Below, in pieces: positions 24,546 to 33,624 of a stretch of DNA of 64,000 bases (position 1 is the first letter of the stretch; each line of letters begins with the position of its first letter). This stretch comes from Phycisphaerae bacterium. GTDB lineage: Bacteria > Planctomycetota > Phycisphaerae > Phycisphaerales > SM1A02. Made by a program: the position numbers and the translations under genes. A model generated the notes under the pieces. It had not been told where the DNA came from. It ran no database searches and saw nothing but the letters and a program-made list of their open reading frames with translations. Location: positions 1 to 64,000 of the forward strand of contig PAAJ01000001.1 of NCBI GenBank assembly GCA_002702575.1, given 5' to 3'.

Positions 24546-25658
24546 ATGGCCTCGCATGATCCCAACCCATCTGGACTGACCTACGCACAAGCCGGTGTCG
24601 ATATCGATGCTGGCGATCGGGCTGTAGCCATGATGCAAGCGGCGCTGAAGCGGACCCATGGCCCTCGTGTCATGGGACCCATGGGCGGCTTTGCTGGTCT
24701 CTTTCGACTCGACTTCAACGAGAAGCTGTTCAAGCGCAACTACCGTGACCCGGTCCTGGCGGCCTGCACGGATGGCGTCGGCACGAAGGTGAAGCTGGCC
24801 GCCGATCTCGAAGCCTACGACACCCTCGGCATCGACTGTGTCGCCATGAACGTGAATGATCTCGTCGTGCAGGGTGCCGAACCTCTGTTCTTCCTCGACT
24901 ATCTCGGTCTTCACAAGCAGGATCCCGAGACGACTTCAAGAATCGTCTCTGGTGTCGCCCGCGGCTGTGAGATTGCAGGATGCGCGCTGATCGGTGGGGA
25001 GTGCGCCGAGATGCCCGACATCTATGCGGAAGGTGACTTCGACATTGCAGGATTCGCCGTCGGTGTCGTCGAACTCGCACGCGCAACGGATCCACTTCGT
25101 GTCCAGCCGGAAGACGTCCTCATCGGACTCGGCAGCAGTGGTGTACACAGCAACGGCTATTCACTGGTTCGTCGCATCATCGATCACGCCTCGCTTGATC
25201 TGCATCGGAACTACGAGACCTTCCACGGTCATGATGCGAGAAGCCTCGGTGAAATCCTGCTTGAACCCACCCGCATCTACAGTCCGACCATCGTCAACGT
25301 ACTGAGCCATTACCGGGTCAAGAAAGTCGTCTCGACCATGGCCCACATCACGGGCGGAGGCTTGCCAGGAAACCTGTCCAGGATGCTCCCGGATGATGTG
25401 GATGCCCATGTGGATACCAGCAGCTGGAAGGTGCCTCCAATCTTCGAGTTCCTCCAGCATCACGGCGCCATCGAAGACGACGAGATGTACCGGGTTTTCA
25501 ACATGGGCATCGGATTCGTCCTCGCCGTTCGACCGGCATTCGCCGATTCCGTTCTCCGACAGGTCCAGAAGCTGGGTGAACGAGCATCGATCATCGGTGA
25601 GGTCACCAAGGGCTCGGGCGAGGTCACCCTCAACAATCGGCCACTTCGAAAAGGCTGA
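24546..25658 (+). CDS. purM: Phosphoribosylformylglycinamidine cyclo-ligase (AIR synthetase)
   Basis: 370 residues. Fifth step of purine synthesis: ATP-dependent ring closure of FGAM to AIR. The N-terminal Tyr-Ala-Gln-Ala-Gly-Val-Asp-Ile-Asp-Ala-Gly-Asp, Asp-Gly-Val-Gly-Thr-Lys, Gly-Gly-Glu-Cys-Ala-Glu-Met-Pro and His-Ile-Thr-Gly-Gly-Gly motifs are all diagnostic. The frame stays open upstream to 24216, but homology begins at 24546. No other pur gene is nearby. Transcription is probably leaderless. Confidence 0.95.
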   Translation: MASHDPNPSGLTYAQAGVDIDAGDRAVAMMQAALKRTHGPRVMGPMGGFAGLFRLDFNEKLFKRNYRDPVLAACTDGVGTKVKLAADLEAYDTLGIDCVAMNVNDLVVQGAEPLFFLDYLGLHKQDPETTSRIVSGVARGCEIAGCALIGGECAEMPDIYAEGDFDIAGFAVGVVELARATDPLRVQPEDVLIGLGSSGVHSNGYSLVRRIIDHASLDLHRNYETFHGHDARSLGEILLEPTRIYSPTIVNVLSHYRVKKVVSTMAHITGGGLPGNLSRMLPDDVDAHVDTSSWKVPPIFEFLQHHGAIEDDEMYRVFNMGIGFVLAVRPAFADSVLRQVQKLGERASIIGEVTKGSGEVTLNNRPLRKG

Positions 25659-25669
25659 AGGAACCATTC

Positions 25670-26539
25670 ATGATCCAGTCCTTCCTGTGGATTGCAGCCG
25701 TTCTCCCATTGCAAGCATCGACGACGACAGTCGATGACCAGACCACCGGCGACGAGGCCCGCGGACAACAGCAGACCGTGCTGACCGACGAGACTCCGGA
25801 GCTGACATTCGAGTTCACACCTGGTGTCTGGCTCATGAGACTGCGAGGCGATGCCTCGAACGGTCCGGGGAATGCGCCGGATCTCCGACTGGACACGCAG
25901 CTGGGCCTTACGGATCTGGTCCCGGCTTTTCGCGGTGAAGCCATCATCGCACGTGGTGACTGGTCCGTTCGAATCGCCGGATCGACCTTCAATACTTCCG
26001 GATCCACCACGGCGGAGGAAGTCTCCCGGTGGGGATCCGTCCTCCTGACACCAGGTCTTGATTTCACCTCGTCATTCGACATGTCCTATGTCGCAGCTGA
26101 AGTGCGATGGCGTGCCTGGAATCCCCTTGGCAAGGAAACACTGACCAAGGAACATCCCGTCAGACTCGGCGTCGGCCCCAATGCAGGCGTCTCCTGGCTG
26201 GATATCGACCAGTCGTTGTCCACTTTCAACCAGACTGTTTCGAACGGACATGCCTGGTGGACCGTATGGGGTGGAGTGAACATGGACTTTGAATTCGACA
26301 TGAGTCGATTCGTCTCCTGGATGGATTCCATCCGTGTTCATGCGCTGGTTGGTGTCGGCGGGACACCGGCGGATGGAGGTCTGATGTGGCAGGCAGGAGG
26401 CGGCGCTCAATTCTTCTTCACGCCAAACATCGCCGCCTCGATTGGCTATCGATATGAGAAGTACACGCTCGAAGATGGAGACTGGAAGGTCAATCCGAAC
26501 TTCCAGGGGCTCTTCATCGGCGGAACCATCCGCTTCTGA
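25670..26539 (+). CDS. Outer-membrane beta-barrel protein
   Basis: 289 residues with a short signal peptide (about residues 1-17). After an acidic linker of about 30 residues the sequence alternates hydrophobic and polar residues in about eight predicted strands. It ends in Gly-Gly-Thr-Ile-Arg-Phe, with the terminal Phe recognised by the BAM complex. Gly-Tyr-Arg-Tyr-Glu-Lys-Tyr near the C-terminus is typical of OmpA/OmpW-like barrels. A ribosome-binding site (GAAGGAA) precedes the ATG, 11 bp after purM. Specific function unknown. Confidence 0.8.
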   Translation: MIQSFLWIAAVLPLQASTTTVDDQTTGDEARGQQQTVLTDETPELTFEFTPGVWLMRLRGDASNGPGNAPDLRLDTQLGLTDLVPAFRGEAIIARGDWSVRIAGSTFNTSGSTTAEEVSRWGSVLLTPGLDFTSSFDMSYVAAEVRWRAWNPLGKETLTKEHPVRLGVGPNAGVSWLDIDQSLSTFNQTVSNGHAWWTVWGGVNMDFEFDMSRFVSWMDSIRVHALVGVGGTPADGGLMWQAGGGAQFFFTPNIAASIGYRYEKYTLEDGDWKVNPNFQGLFIGGTIRF

Positions 26540-26570
26540 GCCTGGAAGACGGACCAAGGACTGGTTTCAC

Positions 26571-27470
26571 ATGGGCAGCAAGCGTTCCAACGCTCCCGGC
26601 AAGCCGGACAAGCCAAAGCGAAGCGTCAAGTTCCGCAAGGCCAAGGTTCGTCACACCGTGTTCACGCTCGGGGCAAACCGGCTCACGGGTGGTTGGCTCA
26701 AACGAAAACACGATGCCCAGCAGCCCGTCAAAAGACACGTCGAGATCTCCACGCCGTCCTGGCCGAAGGCCTTGGACGGGTTGCGCATCGGACATGTCAG
26801 CGACTTCCATTTCGGTGATCTGATGAATCTGGAAAAGGCGATGATGGCCGTTGAGGCCCTCGCCTCCGAATCTCCGGAGATCATCTGCAATACGGGTGAC
26901 CTCGTCGATCTCGAATGGATGGGTGTCGAGCCGCTGGCACGGGCGTTCGTGGAACTCAATCCACCTCTTGGCAACTTCTTCGTTCTTGGAAATCATGACG
27001 AGCTGGAAGATGGCGAAGCGGTCGCCCGTGTGGCCACTGAAGCCGGGATCCATGTTCTCAGAGATGACACGATGACCGTCAGTCGACAGGGTCACGACTT
27101 CCGCATTGGTGGTGTCGACTGGGCGAGGACACCGAAGCAATGCACCGATCGCATCGACCGGATGCTCCAGAGCGGCCGACCGGATCTTCTCCTCTGCCAC
27201 AATCCGAAGGGATTCGATCATGCGGCCGCGGTTGGAATTCCAATGACGCTGTCAGGTCATACCCATGGTGGTCAGATCGCGCGACGGAACAAACCAGATG
27301 CGAACATGGCGTTCGCACACAAACGGTCTGCCGGACTCTACGAGATCGGAGACAATCGGATGTTCGTCACCGTCGGAGTCGGTGCCTGGTTCCCCCTGAG
27401 AATGAACTGTCCAGCCGAAGTCGTCATCATCACCATGCGACATGGCGAGCCCTCCGCATCACATGATTGA
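26571..27470 (+). CDS. Metallophosphoesterase (calcineurin-like, YaeI family)
   Basis: 299 residues. After a basic N-terminus (about 45 residues) comes a calcineurin-like fold: Ser-Asp-Phe-His-Phe-Gly, Asn-Thr-Gly-Asp-Leu-Val-Asp, Gly-Asn-His-Asp-Glu, His-Asn-Pro and Gly-His-Thr-His-Gly-Gly-Gln. All metal ligands are present. The closest relatives known to have an activity are YaeI-type phosphodiesterases and UDP-diacylglucosamine hydrolase-like enzymes, but the substrate cannot be told. The start at 26571 avoids overlapping the barrel gene. Confidence 0.88.
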   Translation: MGSKRSNAPGKPDKPKRSVKFRKAKVRHTVFTLGANRLTGGWLKRKHDAQQPVKRHVEISTPSWPKALDGLRIGHVSDFHFGDLMNLEKAMMAVEALASESPEIICNTGDLVDLEWMGVEPLARAFVELNPPLGNFFVLGNHDELEDGEAVARVATEAGIHVLRDDTMTVSRQGHDFRIGGVDWARTPKQCTDRIDRMLQSGRPDLLLCHNPKGFDHAAAVGIPMTLSGHTHGGQIARRNKPDANMAFAHKRSAGLYEIGDNRMFVTVGVGAWFPLRMNCPAEVVIITMRHGEPSASHD

Positions 27471-27488
27471 CGGGACGGACGGTTCCAC

Positions 27489-28094
27489 TCAGGTCGCGGC
27501 GATCTTGGATGCCATCAACCGAACTGCTTCGCCACGATGTGATCGGGCATTCTTCTCATCGGGAGCGAGTTCGGCACTGGTGCACTGTCGGTCGGGAAGA
27601 TAGAGCAGGGGGTCGTAGCCGAACCCGTTGTCGCCGCTGGGGTCGCTGGTGATGACGCCGTCGAAGGTCCCTCTGGTCTCGGCAATGATCGTCCCGCAGG
27701 GATCCGAGAGGCACATGGCACAGACAAACCGGGCGGATCGTCCGGACTCGGGCACATCCTTGATGAGATCAAGGAGCTTCGCATTGTTCGCCGCATCCCG
27801 TGTTGCCCGATCCCCCTGGCTGCCCGCAAATCGGGCGGAATGCACGCCCGGTTTGCCCTCGAGGGCATCGACCTCGAGACCAGAATCATCTGCAAGACAT
27901 CGAATACCCGTCGCGGCGGCATAGGCCTTCGCTTTCAACCGGGCATTGCCCTCGAACGTGTCTGCATCTTCGACGGGTTCCGGAGGAATCGTGTCGAGAT
28001 CGGAGAGCGATTGAACATGAAACCCGAGGGGAGCCAGGATGGCCTCGACTTCCTCGATCTTGTGAGGGTTCGATGTGGCGAAGAGGATGTTCAC
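27489..28094 (-). CDS. rdgB: dITP/XTP pyrophosphatase (HAM1 family)
   Basis: 201 residues. Hydrolyses non-canonical purine NTPs to monophosphates. N-terminal Phe-Ala-Thr-Ser-Asn-Pro-His-Lys, then Ala-Asp-Asp-Ser-Gly-Leu and Gly-Phe-Gly-Tyr-Asp-Pro are the family motifs. The start is GTG at 28094, overlapping the queF stop codon (GTGA), which marks a translationally coupled queF-rdgB pair. Confidence 0.95.
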   Translation of the reverse strand: MNILFATSNPHKIEEVEAILAPLGFHVQSLSDLDTIPPEPVEDADTFEGNARLKAKAYAAATGIRCLADDSGLEVDALEGKPGVHSARFAGSQGDRATRDAANNAKLLDLIKDVPESGRSARFVCAMCLSDPCGTIIAETRGTFDGVITSDPSGDNGFGYDPLLYLPDRQCTSAELAPDEKNARSHRGEAVRLMASKIAAT

Positions 28095-28444
28095 AGATCC
28101 TCGCCTGCCGTTGCGGTGATGCAGCTTCGAATGCCACCGCGACCCTTCCATTCACTCACGACTTCCAGCCATCGAGGCGACATGCAGTCCCTCAGATCAT
28201 CCCGGATCTGGTTGGTCACGGCTTCGTAGAACGCGCCTTCATTCCGGAACGAGTGGTAGTACAGCTTGAGACTCTTGAGCTCGATACAGAGATCATTCGG
28301 CTCGTAGCGAATGGTGATTCGCCCGAAATCGGGGTGTCCTGTGAGCGGGCAGACCGAGGTGAATTCCTCATGGATGTGCTCGATCAGGAAGGATTCCGAT
28401 GTCGGAGACTCGAAGGTTTCAAGCAGCTTGGCATCAGGCATCAT
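28091..28444 (-). CDS. queF: NADPH-dependent preQ0 reductase
   Basis: 117 residues, the short unimodular QueF. Reduces 7-cyano-7-deazaguanine to preQ1 in queuosine synthesis. The catalytic Cys is in Thr-Ser-Val-Cys-Pro-Leu-Thr-Gly-His-Pro-Asp-Phe-Gly, with the substrate Asp just after. Glu-Leu-Lys-Ser-Leu-Lys is the NADPH-site signature. GGAG precedes the ATG. No other que gene is nearby, and rdgB is coupled downstream. Confidence 0.95.
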   Translation of the reverse strand: MMPDAKLLETFESPTSESFLIEHIHEEFTSVCPLTGHPDFGRITIRYEPNDLCIELKSLKLYYHSFRNEGAFYEAVTNQIRDDLRDCMSPRWLEVVSEWKGRGGIRSCITATAGEDL

Positions 28445-28479
28445 TCATCTCCGGCTGAAGGTCTCCAGGCATCGATCAC

Positions 28480-29472
28480 CTAGAGCTGGTACTTGAGCAT
28501 CAAATCAATCACCTTGGGTTGATCGCCGTTGGCACGCAGTGACTGCCGGAAGGCATTCCCGGCTTCCTGGAAGGCGTCCATGTCCTCTCGATTGCTCAAC
28601 AGATAGGCGTTGAGCCTGTTGACACCGATCCCGTTCCAGGCCTGCCACATGTCCTGATCTGCCGTGACGGCACCGCGATACGACTTCAGGGACACGTCAT
28701 ATTCACCCAGTCTGAAGGATGCCCACCCGGAACGTTCCAGGGCCTCGGCATCCGGACCGAACCGCTGGATGGTCTCCGCGGTCGAGATGACTTCTCGATA
28801 ACGCTTCAGCTTCGCAAGCATGCGAAGCAGGTTTCTCATCAATTCGGGCGTCGGCTCCATGCGTTCGGATGCCGCAACGTAGGCATCCGCCGCTTGCGTC
28901 CAGTCCTCCATGCCTTCCCATGCGGCGCCCAGACTGACCCAGGCGGTGCCATCCGCGGGATCGATCGCAACCGCACGCTTGGCAAACGGCAAGGCATTGC
29001 GTGGTTCCTGCAGACGAAGGTATGCCGAAGCCAGGTTGCGATTCGCCTCGGCACTTTCCGGATCAATCGTCAACGCCCGGTGATAGGCCTGCACGGCTTC
29101 GAGGAAACGATCCAGCATCTGCAATGCAAGCCCGTGCCTGAACTGCGCGTCGTAGCTCCTGGGCGAGAGTTTGGCTGCACGTGCAAGGGCCGGTTCGGCG
29201 CGGACGTAGTCCGCCTGTTCGAGGTAGACGTCGCCGATGCCAAGATAGGCATCGCTTGATGTTGGATTCTCTTCGAGGATCTCGTGGAAGATGGCCAGGG
29301 CCTGGGTGTAGTCACCCTCACTGGCTTTGTTGCCGGCAGCTTCCAGCAGGGTCTGTTCGGTCTCGGCCTGATCGTTCTGGCGTGCAGCGTCACGTGTTCC
29401 TTGACAGCTCATCAAAGCGATGATCGTCAGGAGAAACAGCAGGGCGAACCGGATTCGTCGAATCTCATTCAT
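28480..29472 (-). CDS. TPR-repeat lipoprotein
   Basis: 330 residues. The signal ends in Ala-Leu-Met-Ser-Cys (lipobox, Cys at residue 23). Seven or so tetratricopeptide repeats follow, with typical Ala-Tyr-x-Arg-Ala-Leu-x-Ile-Asp-Pro and Ala-Trp-x-x-Leu-Gly-Ala-Ala-Trp segments, including Asp-Pro turns every 34 residues. It is predicted to be an envelope-anchored interaction scaffold, similar to PilF/NlpI-like lipoproteins. It is not clearly in an operon. Confidence 0.85.
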   Translation of the reverse strand: MNEIRRIRFALLFLLTIIALMSCQGTRDAARQNDQAETEQTLLEAAGNKASEGDYTQALAIFHEILEENPTSSDAYLGIGDVYLEQADYVRAEPALARAAKLSPRSYDAQFRHGLALQMLDRFLEAVQAYHRALTIDPESAEANRNLASAYLRLQEPRNALPFAKRAVAIDPADGTAWVSLGAAWEGMEDWTQAADAYVAASERMEPTPELMRNLLRMLAKLKRYREVISTAETIQRFGPDAEALERSGWASFRLGEYDVSLKSYRGAVTADQDMWQAWNGIGVNRLNAYLLSNREDMDAFQEAGNAFRQSLRANGDQPKVIDLMLKYQL

Positions 29473-29536
29473 GTCAAGGATGGATCAAGTCTCTGGAACA
29501 ACGTACCGGCTGCATCATAGGGCCGGAGTCGGACCA

Positions 29537-31498
29537 TCAGCCAACTTTGACCAGCCCGACCATGGCGGCAGCGGCATTCGTGATGGACTCGTGCGTCAGG
29601 CCGCATTGCTCCAGAATCTGCTCCTCGTTGCGGGCTGATTTGGGGATGCTGTTCACGGCAAGTGGAACGACCGTGAAGGCATCGCCAGCCTTGACACAGG
29701 CTTCTGAAACCGCAGAGAACAGACCACCGCCGTAATTGTCTTCCACCACCAGGATGTTGCCGCCGTTCTCATTGGCCAGATCGAGGAAGCGGTCTTCGTC
29801 GAATGGAAGCGAGTACATGTCCAGCAGGGAGGCATCGATCCCCATCTTGTCCATGCCATCCAGGGCCTTGTTGCACTCATGCACCATGTAACCGGCCGAG
29901 ACAACCAGCAGATCACGCCCCTCGGTCAGCACTTCCATGCCACCAAGCTCGAAGCGGGTCGCTCTGTCATAGATGAATTCGACATCCGGGCGGTGTGTTC
30001 TCATGTAACAGAGCCCGTCGTATTCAGCCATCGCCACGGTCAGACCGTAGGCGGCCCACGCATCAGATGGTTGAAGTACGTAGCAGCCCGGATTCCCGGC
30101 ATGATTCCTGGCTGTCGAAAGGCTGCGGAACCATGCGACATCCGGCAAGGCCATCTGACTGGGGCCGTCAGCTGCCAGAGAGATGCCCGTATGAGAGCCA
30201 ATCACCTTGATGTTGGCTCCGCTGTTCATGGCCATCTCGATCTGGTCGTAGGCACGCGTCACGAACTTGCCGAAGGTCGCGCACATGGGTCGCTTCCCGG
30301 CTGCTGCCAAACCCTTGGCCACTCCGACCATGTTCTGCTCGGCGATACGACATTCGATGTGCCGGCTCGCCAGCGTCGGGTCATCTCCGAAGGTCTGAGT
30401 GAAGGTCGAGTTCTTGCAGTCCGCATCCAGGGCATAGGCATCCGGATCGGCCTGACCGATCGCACGGAGCGCCAGGCCGAAGGCTTTTCTGGTGGCCAGA
30501 CGCCGCGATGCCAGAAGATTGCCCATGTCCCAAGTCTGCATGGCTTCATGCATGGACATCACCTCGCACCGGGTGGATTCACCCCGGGTGGAGGACTCTG
30601 GTGGATAGATCATCATGTCATCCGGTGAGCCCTGTCCGGACAACGCCGAACCTGTTGCCGCCAGCTCTCCGAGTGCCTGCTCAAGCGCTTCACCCGATAC
30701 GGGCTTGCCATGCCAACCTTCGCCCTGGATTGATGGAACGCCCCAGCCTTTCACGGTCTTGGCGACAATGGCCATGGGCTGCTCAGGGCCGCTCTTGAAC
30801 GTTTCCAGTGCGGAATTGATGGCTTCGGGATCGTGACCGTCAATGCAAATCACCGTGAAACCAGTGGCTTCAAGTTTGGCTCTGATTCGATCCGGAGATT
30901 GCTGCATGCTCACGGTGGCGGACTGTCCGTAACCGTTGCAGTTGAAGATGGGAAGCACATTCAGGAGTCGATGCTCAACGATGAAATCGAGTGCTTCGGC
31001 AATCTGGCCCTCTCGAGCTTCACCATCTCCGATGATGCAGTAGATCTTCTGGTCGATCTCATCATCACGAGCGGCGATTCCAAGACCGGCCGCGACCGAG
31101 AGGCCTTGACCCAGTGAACCGGTTGCGGCGTCGAAGAACGTGAAGCCTTCACGAGGATTGGGATGCCCGTCCAGCGGAGAATCGGTGCAGCGGAATCCGT
31201 TGAGATCCTGTTCACCGGCAGGCCGGTACTCGCCCGGCTGGCCAACCATTGCCTGAAGATCCACGAATGCGGCATAGACGATGGGGACGGCATGCCCCTC
31301 GGAGAGCACCAGGCGATCAGCGGTCGGGTAACCGGGGTCTTCCGGGGACCAACGCATGGCGTGATACATCAGTGCAGTCGTGATATGTCCAAGGCTGAGG
31401 GCGGTTGTTGGATGCCCGCTGCCAGCATGTCCACACATCGTCAAGGCAAGGGAGTTGAGCCTGACGGCTTTGGCGTGAACAGCTGCTTCAAATGACAT
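29537..31498 (-). CDS. tkt: Transketolase
   Basis: 653 residues, single-chain transketolase of the pentose phosphate pathway. The N-terminal domain has Gly-His-Ala-Gly-Ser-Gly-His-Pro and the thiamine-diphosphate motif Gly-Asp-Gly-Glu ending in Asn about 30 residues later. The middle domain has Arg-Ile-Ala-Glu-Gln-Asn-Met, whose Glu activates the cofactor. The C-terminal domain is complete. It is read divergently from dnaN, with 236 bp between the starts. GAAAGG precedes the ATG. Confidence 0.95.
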   Translation of the reverse strand: MSFEAAVHAKAVRLNSLALTMCGHAGSGHPTTALSLGHITTALMYHAMRWSPEDPGYPTADRLVLSEGHAVPIVYAAFVDLQAMVGQPGEYRPAGEQDLNGFRCTDSPLDGHPNPREGFTFFDAATGSLGQGLSVAAGLGIAARDDEIDQKIYCIIGDGEAREGQIAEALDFIVEHRLLNVLPIFNCNGYGQSATVSMQQSPDRIRAKLEATGFTVICIDGHDPEAINSALETFKSGPEQPMAIVAKTVKGWGVPSIQGEGWHGKPVSGEALEQALGELAATGSALSGQGSPDDMMIYPPESSTRGESTRCEVMSMHEAMQTWDMGNLLASRRLATRKAFGLALRAIGQADPDAYALDADCKNSTFTQTFGDDPTLASRHIECRIAEQNMVGVAKGLAAAGKRPMCATFGKFVTRAYDQIEMAMNSGANIKVIGSHTGISLAADGPSQMALPDVAWFRSLSTARNHAGNPGCYVLQPSDAWAAYGLTVAMAEYDGLCYMRTHRPDVEFIYDRATRFELGGMEVLTEGRDLLVVSAGYMVHECNKALDGMDKMGIDASLLDMYSLPFDEDRFLDLANENGGNILVVEDNYGGGLFSAVSEACVKAGDAFTVVPLAVNSIPKSARNEEQILEQCGLTHESITNAAAAMVGLVKVG

Positions 31499-31679
31499 GG
31501 AGGGCCTTTCTCAGGTCAAAGATGGTTTTTTCCGGCCCCGCGGGCGGGTCCAGAAGGTGGTTCACGATCGCCACCATCAGCTGTGACCTTGGCCCCCGGC
31601 GACGCGTATCGGCTGAAGCGGACGAGTATCGCACGCCCTGCCCTGCAGGGCAACCAAGAAGACTCGAACCTCGTCCGGA

Positions 31680-31688
31680 TGCTACACT
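31680..31688 (+). promoter_or_regulatory. Candidate extended -10 promoter of dnaN
   Basis: TGCTACACT (TGN-extended -10) lies 46 nt before the dnaN ATG. The predicted leader of about 40 nt includes AGAAGGA as ribosome-binding site. Confidence 0.4.
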
Positions 31689-31734
31689 CGACTCCGTGCG
31701 CTCCAACGGCGCCGATAGAAGGAATAGCACGTAC

Positions 31735-32844
31735 ATGAAGGTCATCTGTGATCAAGCTGCATTGTCCGACGCACTTGGCGTCGTCGGTGGTGTCGTGGCA
31801 AGGCGAACACCGACTCCAGTCCTGACCTGTGTTCGTCTGACCGCCCAGGATGGTCAGTTGGCCATGGCGGCCACGGACACCGAAGCGTCTCTTCGTCTCG
31901 TACTCGACAAGGTCGAAGTGGAGAAGGACGGCGAGCTGCTGATTCCCGCCAACAAGCTTCTCCAGATCATCCGAGCTTGTGATTCCGCGACCATCACACT
32001 CAACGGCAAAGGGCACCATGTCCAGATCGTCTCGGAAGGTTCGAACTTCAAGCTGAATGGATACGACCCTGCCGAAGCCCCTGAGATCCCCGAATTCAAT
32101 CCGGATGATGTCGATTGCACTGTCGAAGGTGGCACCTTGGTCCCACTCGTGGCTCGAAGCCTCTTTGCAGCTGCCGACGAACACAGTCGGTATGCGATCA
32201 ACGGAGTCCTCTTCGATCGCACGGAAAAGAAGCTCCGGTTCGTCGCGACCGACGGCCGACGGCTGGCCGTCGCCGCAGGTGACTGTGAACAAGGCGAAGG
32301 CGATCGGCGATGCATCGTTCCAAGCAAGGCCCTGAGTCTGGTGCGTCAGCTGGTCCGGTCGGCTGATACCACGGTCTCCATCTCGGTGAACGACCATCAT
32401 GTGACATTCCATGTCGATGAGGCCACCGGCCCATCCACCCTGACAACGACCTTGGTCGAAGGCAAATTCCCGCCCTTTGAAGACGTCATTCCCAAGGATC
32501 AGGACAAGCGATGCACGATCGACCGTGAAGTGCTCCGGTCAGCCATCGTGCGTGCGGCACTGCTCACCAGCGAGGAATCACGCAGCGTCTGCATGAAATT
32601 CGAGAATGAGCAGCTGACGCTTTCCAGTCACGAACCTGAGATGGGTGAAGCCGTCATCCAGCTTCCGCTGAATGATTGGGAAGGTGACGAACTGGAAATC
32701 AACTTCAATCCGAACCTGCTGGGTGATGCCTTGAAAGTCATCGATACCGATCAGGTCCTGCTGGAATTCAAGTCATCGAACAAACCGGGTGTTCTGCGAA
32801 CGGGACGAGACTTCACCTATGTCCTGGTGCCGTTGAACCTCTAG
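31735..32844 (+). CDS. dnaN: DNA polymerase III beta subunit (sliding clamp)
   Basis: 369 residues, normal length. Ring-shaped processivity factor with three clamp domains. Typical motifs are Leu-Ala-Met-Ala-Ala-Thr-Asp-Thr-Glu, Phe-Val-Ala-Thr-Asp-Gly-Arg-Arg-Leu-Ala and the C-terminal Leu-Val-Pro-Leu. Neither dnaA nor recF is adjacent and no DnaA-box cluster was seen, so this is not the classical origin region. A bidirectional terminator follows. Confidence 0.96.
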   Translation: MKVICDQAALSDALGVVGGVVARRTPTPVLTCVRLTAQDGQLAMAATDTEASLRLVLDKVEVEKDGELLIPANKLLQIIRACDSATITLNGKGHHVQIVSEGSNFKLNGYDPAEAPEIPEFNPDDVDCTVEGGTLVPLVARSLFAAADEHSRYAINGVLFDRTEKKLRFVATDGRRLAVAAGDCEQGEGDRRCIVPSKALSLVRQLVRSADTTVSISVNDHHVTFHVDEATGPSTLTTTLVEGKFPPFEDVIPKDQDKRCTIDREVLRSAIVRAALLTSEESRSVCMKFENEQLTLSSHEPEMGEAVIQLPLNDWEGDELEINFNPNLLGDALKVIDTDQVLLEFKSSNKPGVLRTGRDFTYVLVPLNL

Positions 32845-32872
32845 TCTCGAACCGAAACATCTGCCAAATGAA

Positions 32873-32900
32873 AGTCGGCTGCCCCTTGAGGCAGCCGACT
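32873..32900. terminator. Bidirectional hairpin terminator between dnaN and redoxin gene
   Basis: A perfect 11-bp stem (32873-32883 with 32890-32900) with a 6-nt loop lies between the convergent stops. The T-rich flank is better on the minus-strand side. Confidence 0.75.
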
Positions 32901-32928
32901 GTCTTGTGTCGTACTGGATGATGTCGAA

Positions 32929-33624
32929 TCAGCGTGGATACTTGACGCCACATCCCCATGGACGCGTGCTTGCAGGCTCGCACTTCTCGCCCTTGTCTGC
33001 TGCCATGACGGCACCGACAACATAGTTGGTCTCATCATCACCGCCGCGTCGATTGTCGGTGAAGGCGCCTTCGTAGATGAGGACACCATCGCCGTTGATG
33101 ACGTACATGTGAGGTGTCGTACGAGCGCCGTACATCTTGCCGACGGCTCCGCCGTAATCAACGAGGATGGGTGACTTCAGCTTCCACTCGTCACGGGATT
33201 CCTTCGATCGCTTGACGATCGCATCCTTGGGTGCATTGGACGTGCTGTTGACCAGCATGTACACCACGTCGGAATCCGCTTTGGAGACGCCATCGTGAGT
33301 GCGCTTCACGGTGCCTCGCTTGTGGACACTCTGGCCTGATGACTTGCCGGAGTAGGGGCAGTCCGGGTTGTACCACTCGAGGACTACGATCTTGCCCGCG
33401 TAGTCGGAAAGCTTGTGCTTCTTGCCGTCGATGTCGACGAGTTCGAAATCAGGCGCTTTCTTGCCGATCGTGGCTTTCATGGGAGCGGCTGCCTTGGCAG
33501 GGGCTTCCTTGGTTGGCGATGCCTTCTTGGCCTTGCAGCCACAGGAGTCGCAGGCCAGGCTGGATGAGCCCATCGCCAACGCACCAGCAGCCATCGCAAT
33601 CATGATCATCTTGCTGAGCTTCAT
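32929..33624 (-). CDS. Exported redoxin (thioredoxin-fold) protein
   Basis: 231 residues. A signal peptide ends near Ser-Leu-Ala-Cys-Asp. A short Cys/Lys-rich segment (Cys25, Cys28, Cys30) and an Ala/Lys/Pro linker lead to an AhpC/TSA-Redoxin domain (about residues 50-210). Its active-site region reads Asn-Pro-Asp-Cys-Pro-Tyr-Ser, with one Cys instead of a CxxC pair, as in planctomycete redoxins. Arg-Thr-Thr-Pro-His-Met is the cis-Pro loop. AGAAGGAAC precedes the ATG. Coupled to the DsbD-N gene upstream, so a thiol-redox role in the envelope is likely. Confidence 0.85.
   Translation of the reverse strand: MKLSKMIMIAMAAGALAMGSSSLACDSCGCKAKKASPTKEAPAKAAAPMKATIGKKAPDFELVDIDGKKHKLSDYAGKIVVLEWYNPDCPYSGKSSGQSVHKRGTVKRTHDGVSKADSDVVYMLVNSTSNAPKDAIVKRSKESRDEWKLKSPILVDYGGAVGKMYGARTTPHMYVINGDGVLIYEGAFTDNRRGGDDETNYVVGAVMAADKGEKCEPASTRPWGCGVKYPR

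Noticed and set aside
31499-31734. Possible replication origin upstream of dnaN
   Set aside because: The 236-bp region has no DnaA-box cluster, and dnaA and recF are absent. It is better read as a divergent tkt/dnaN promoter region.
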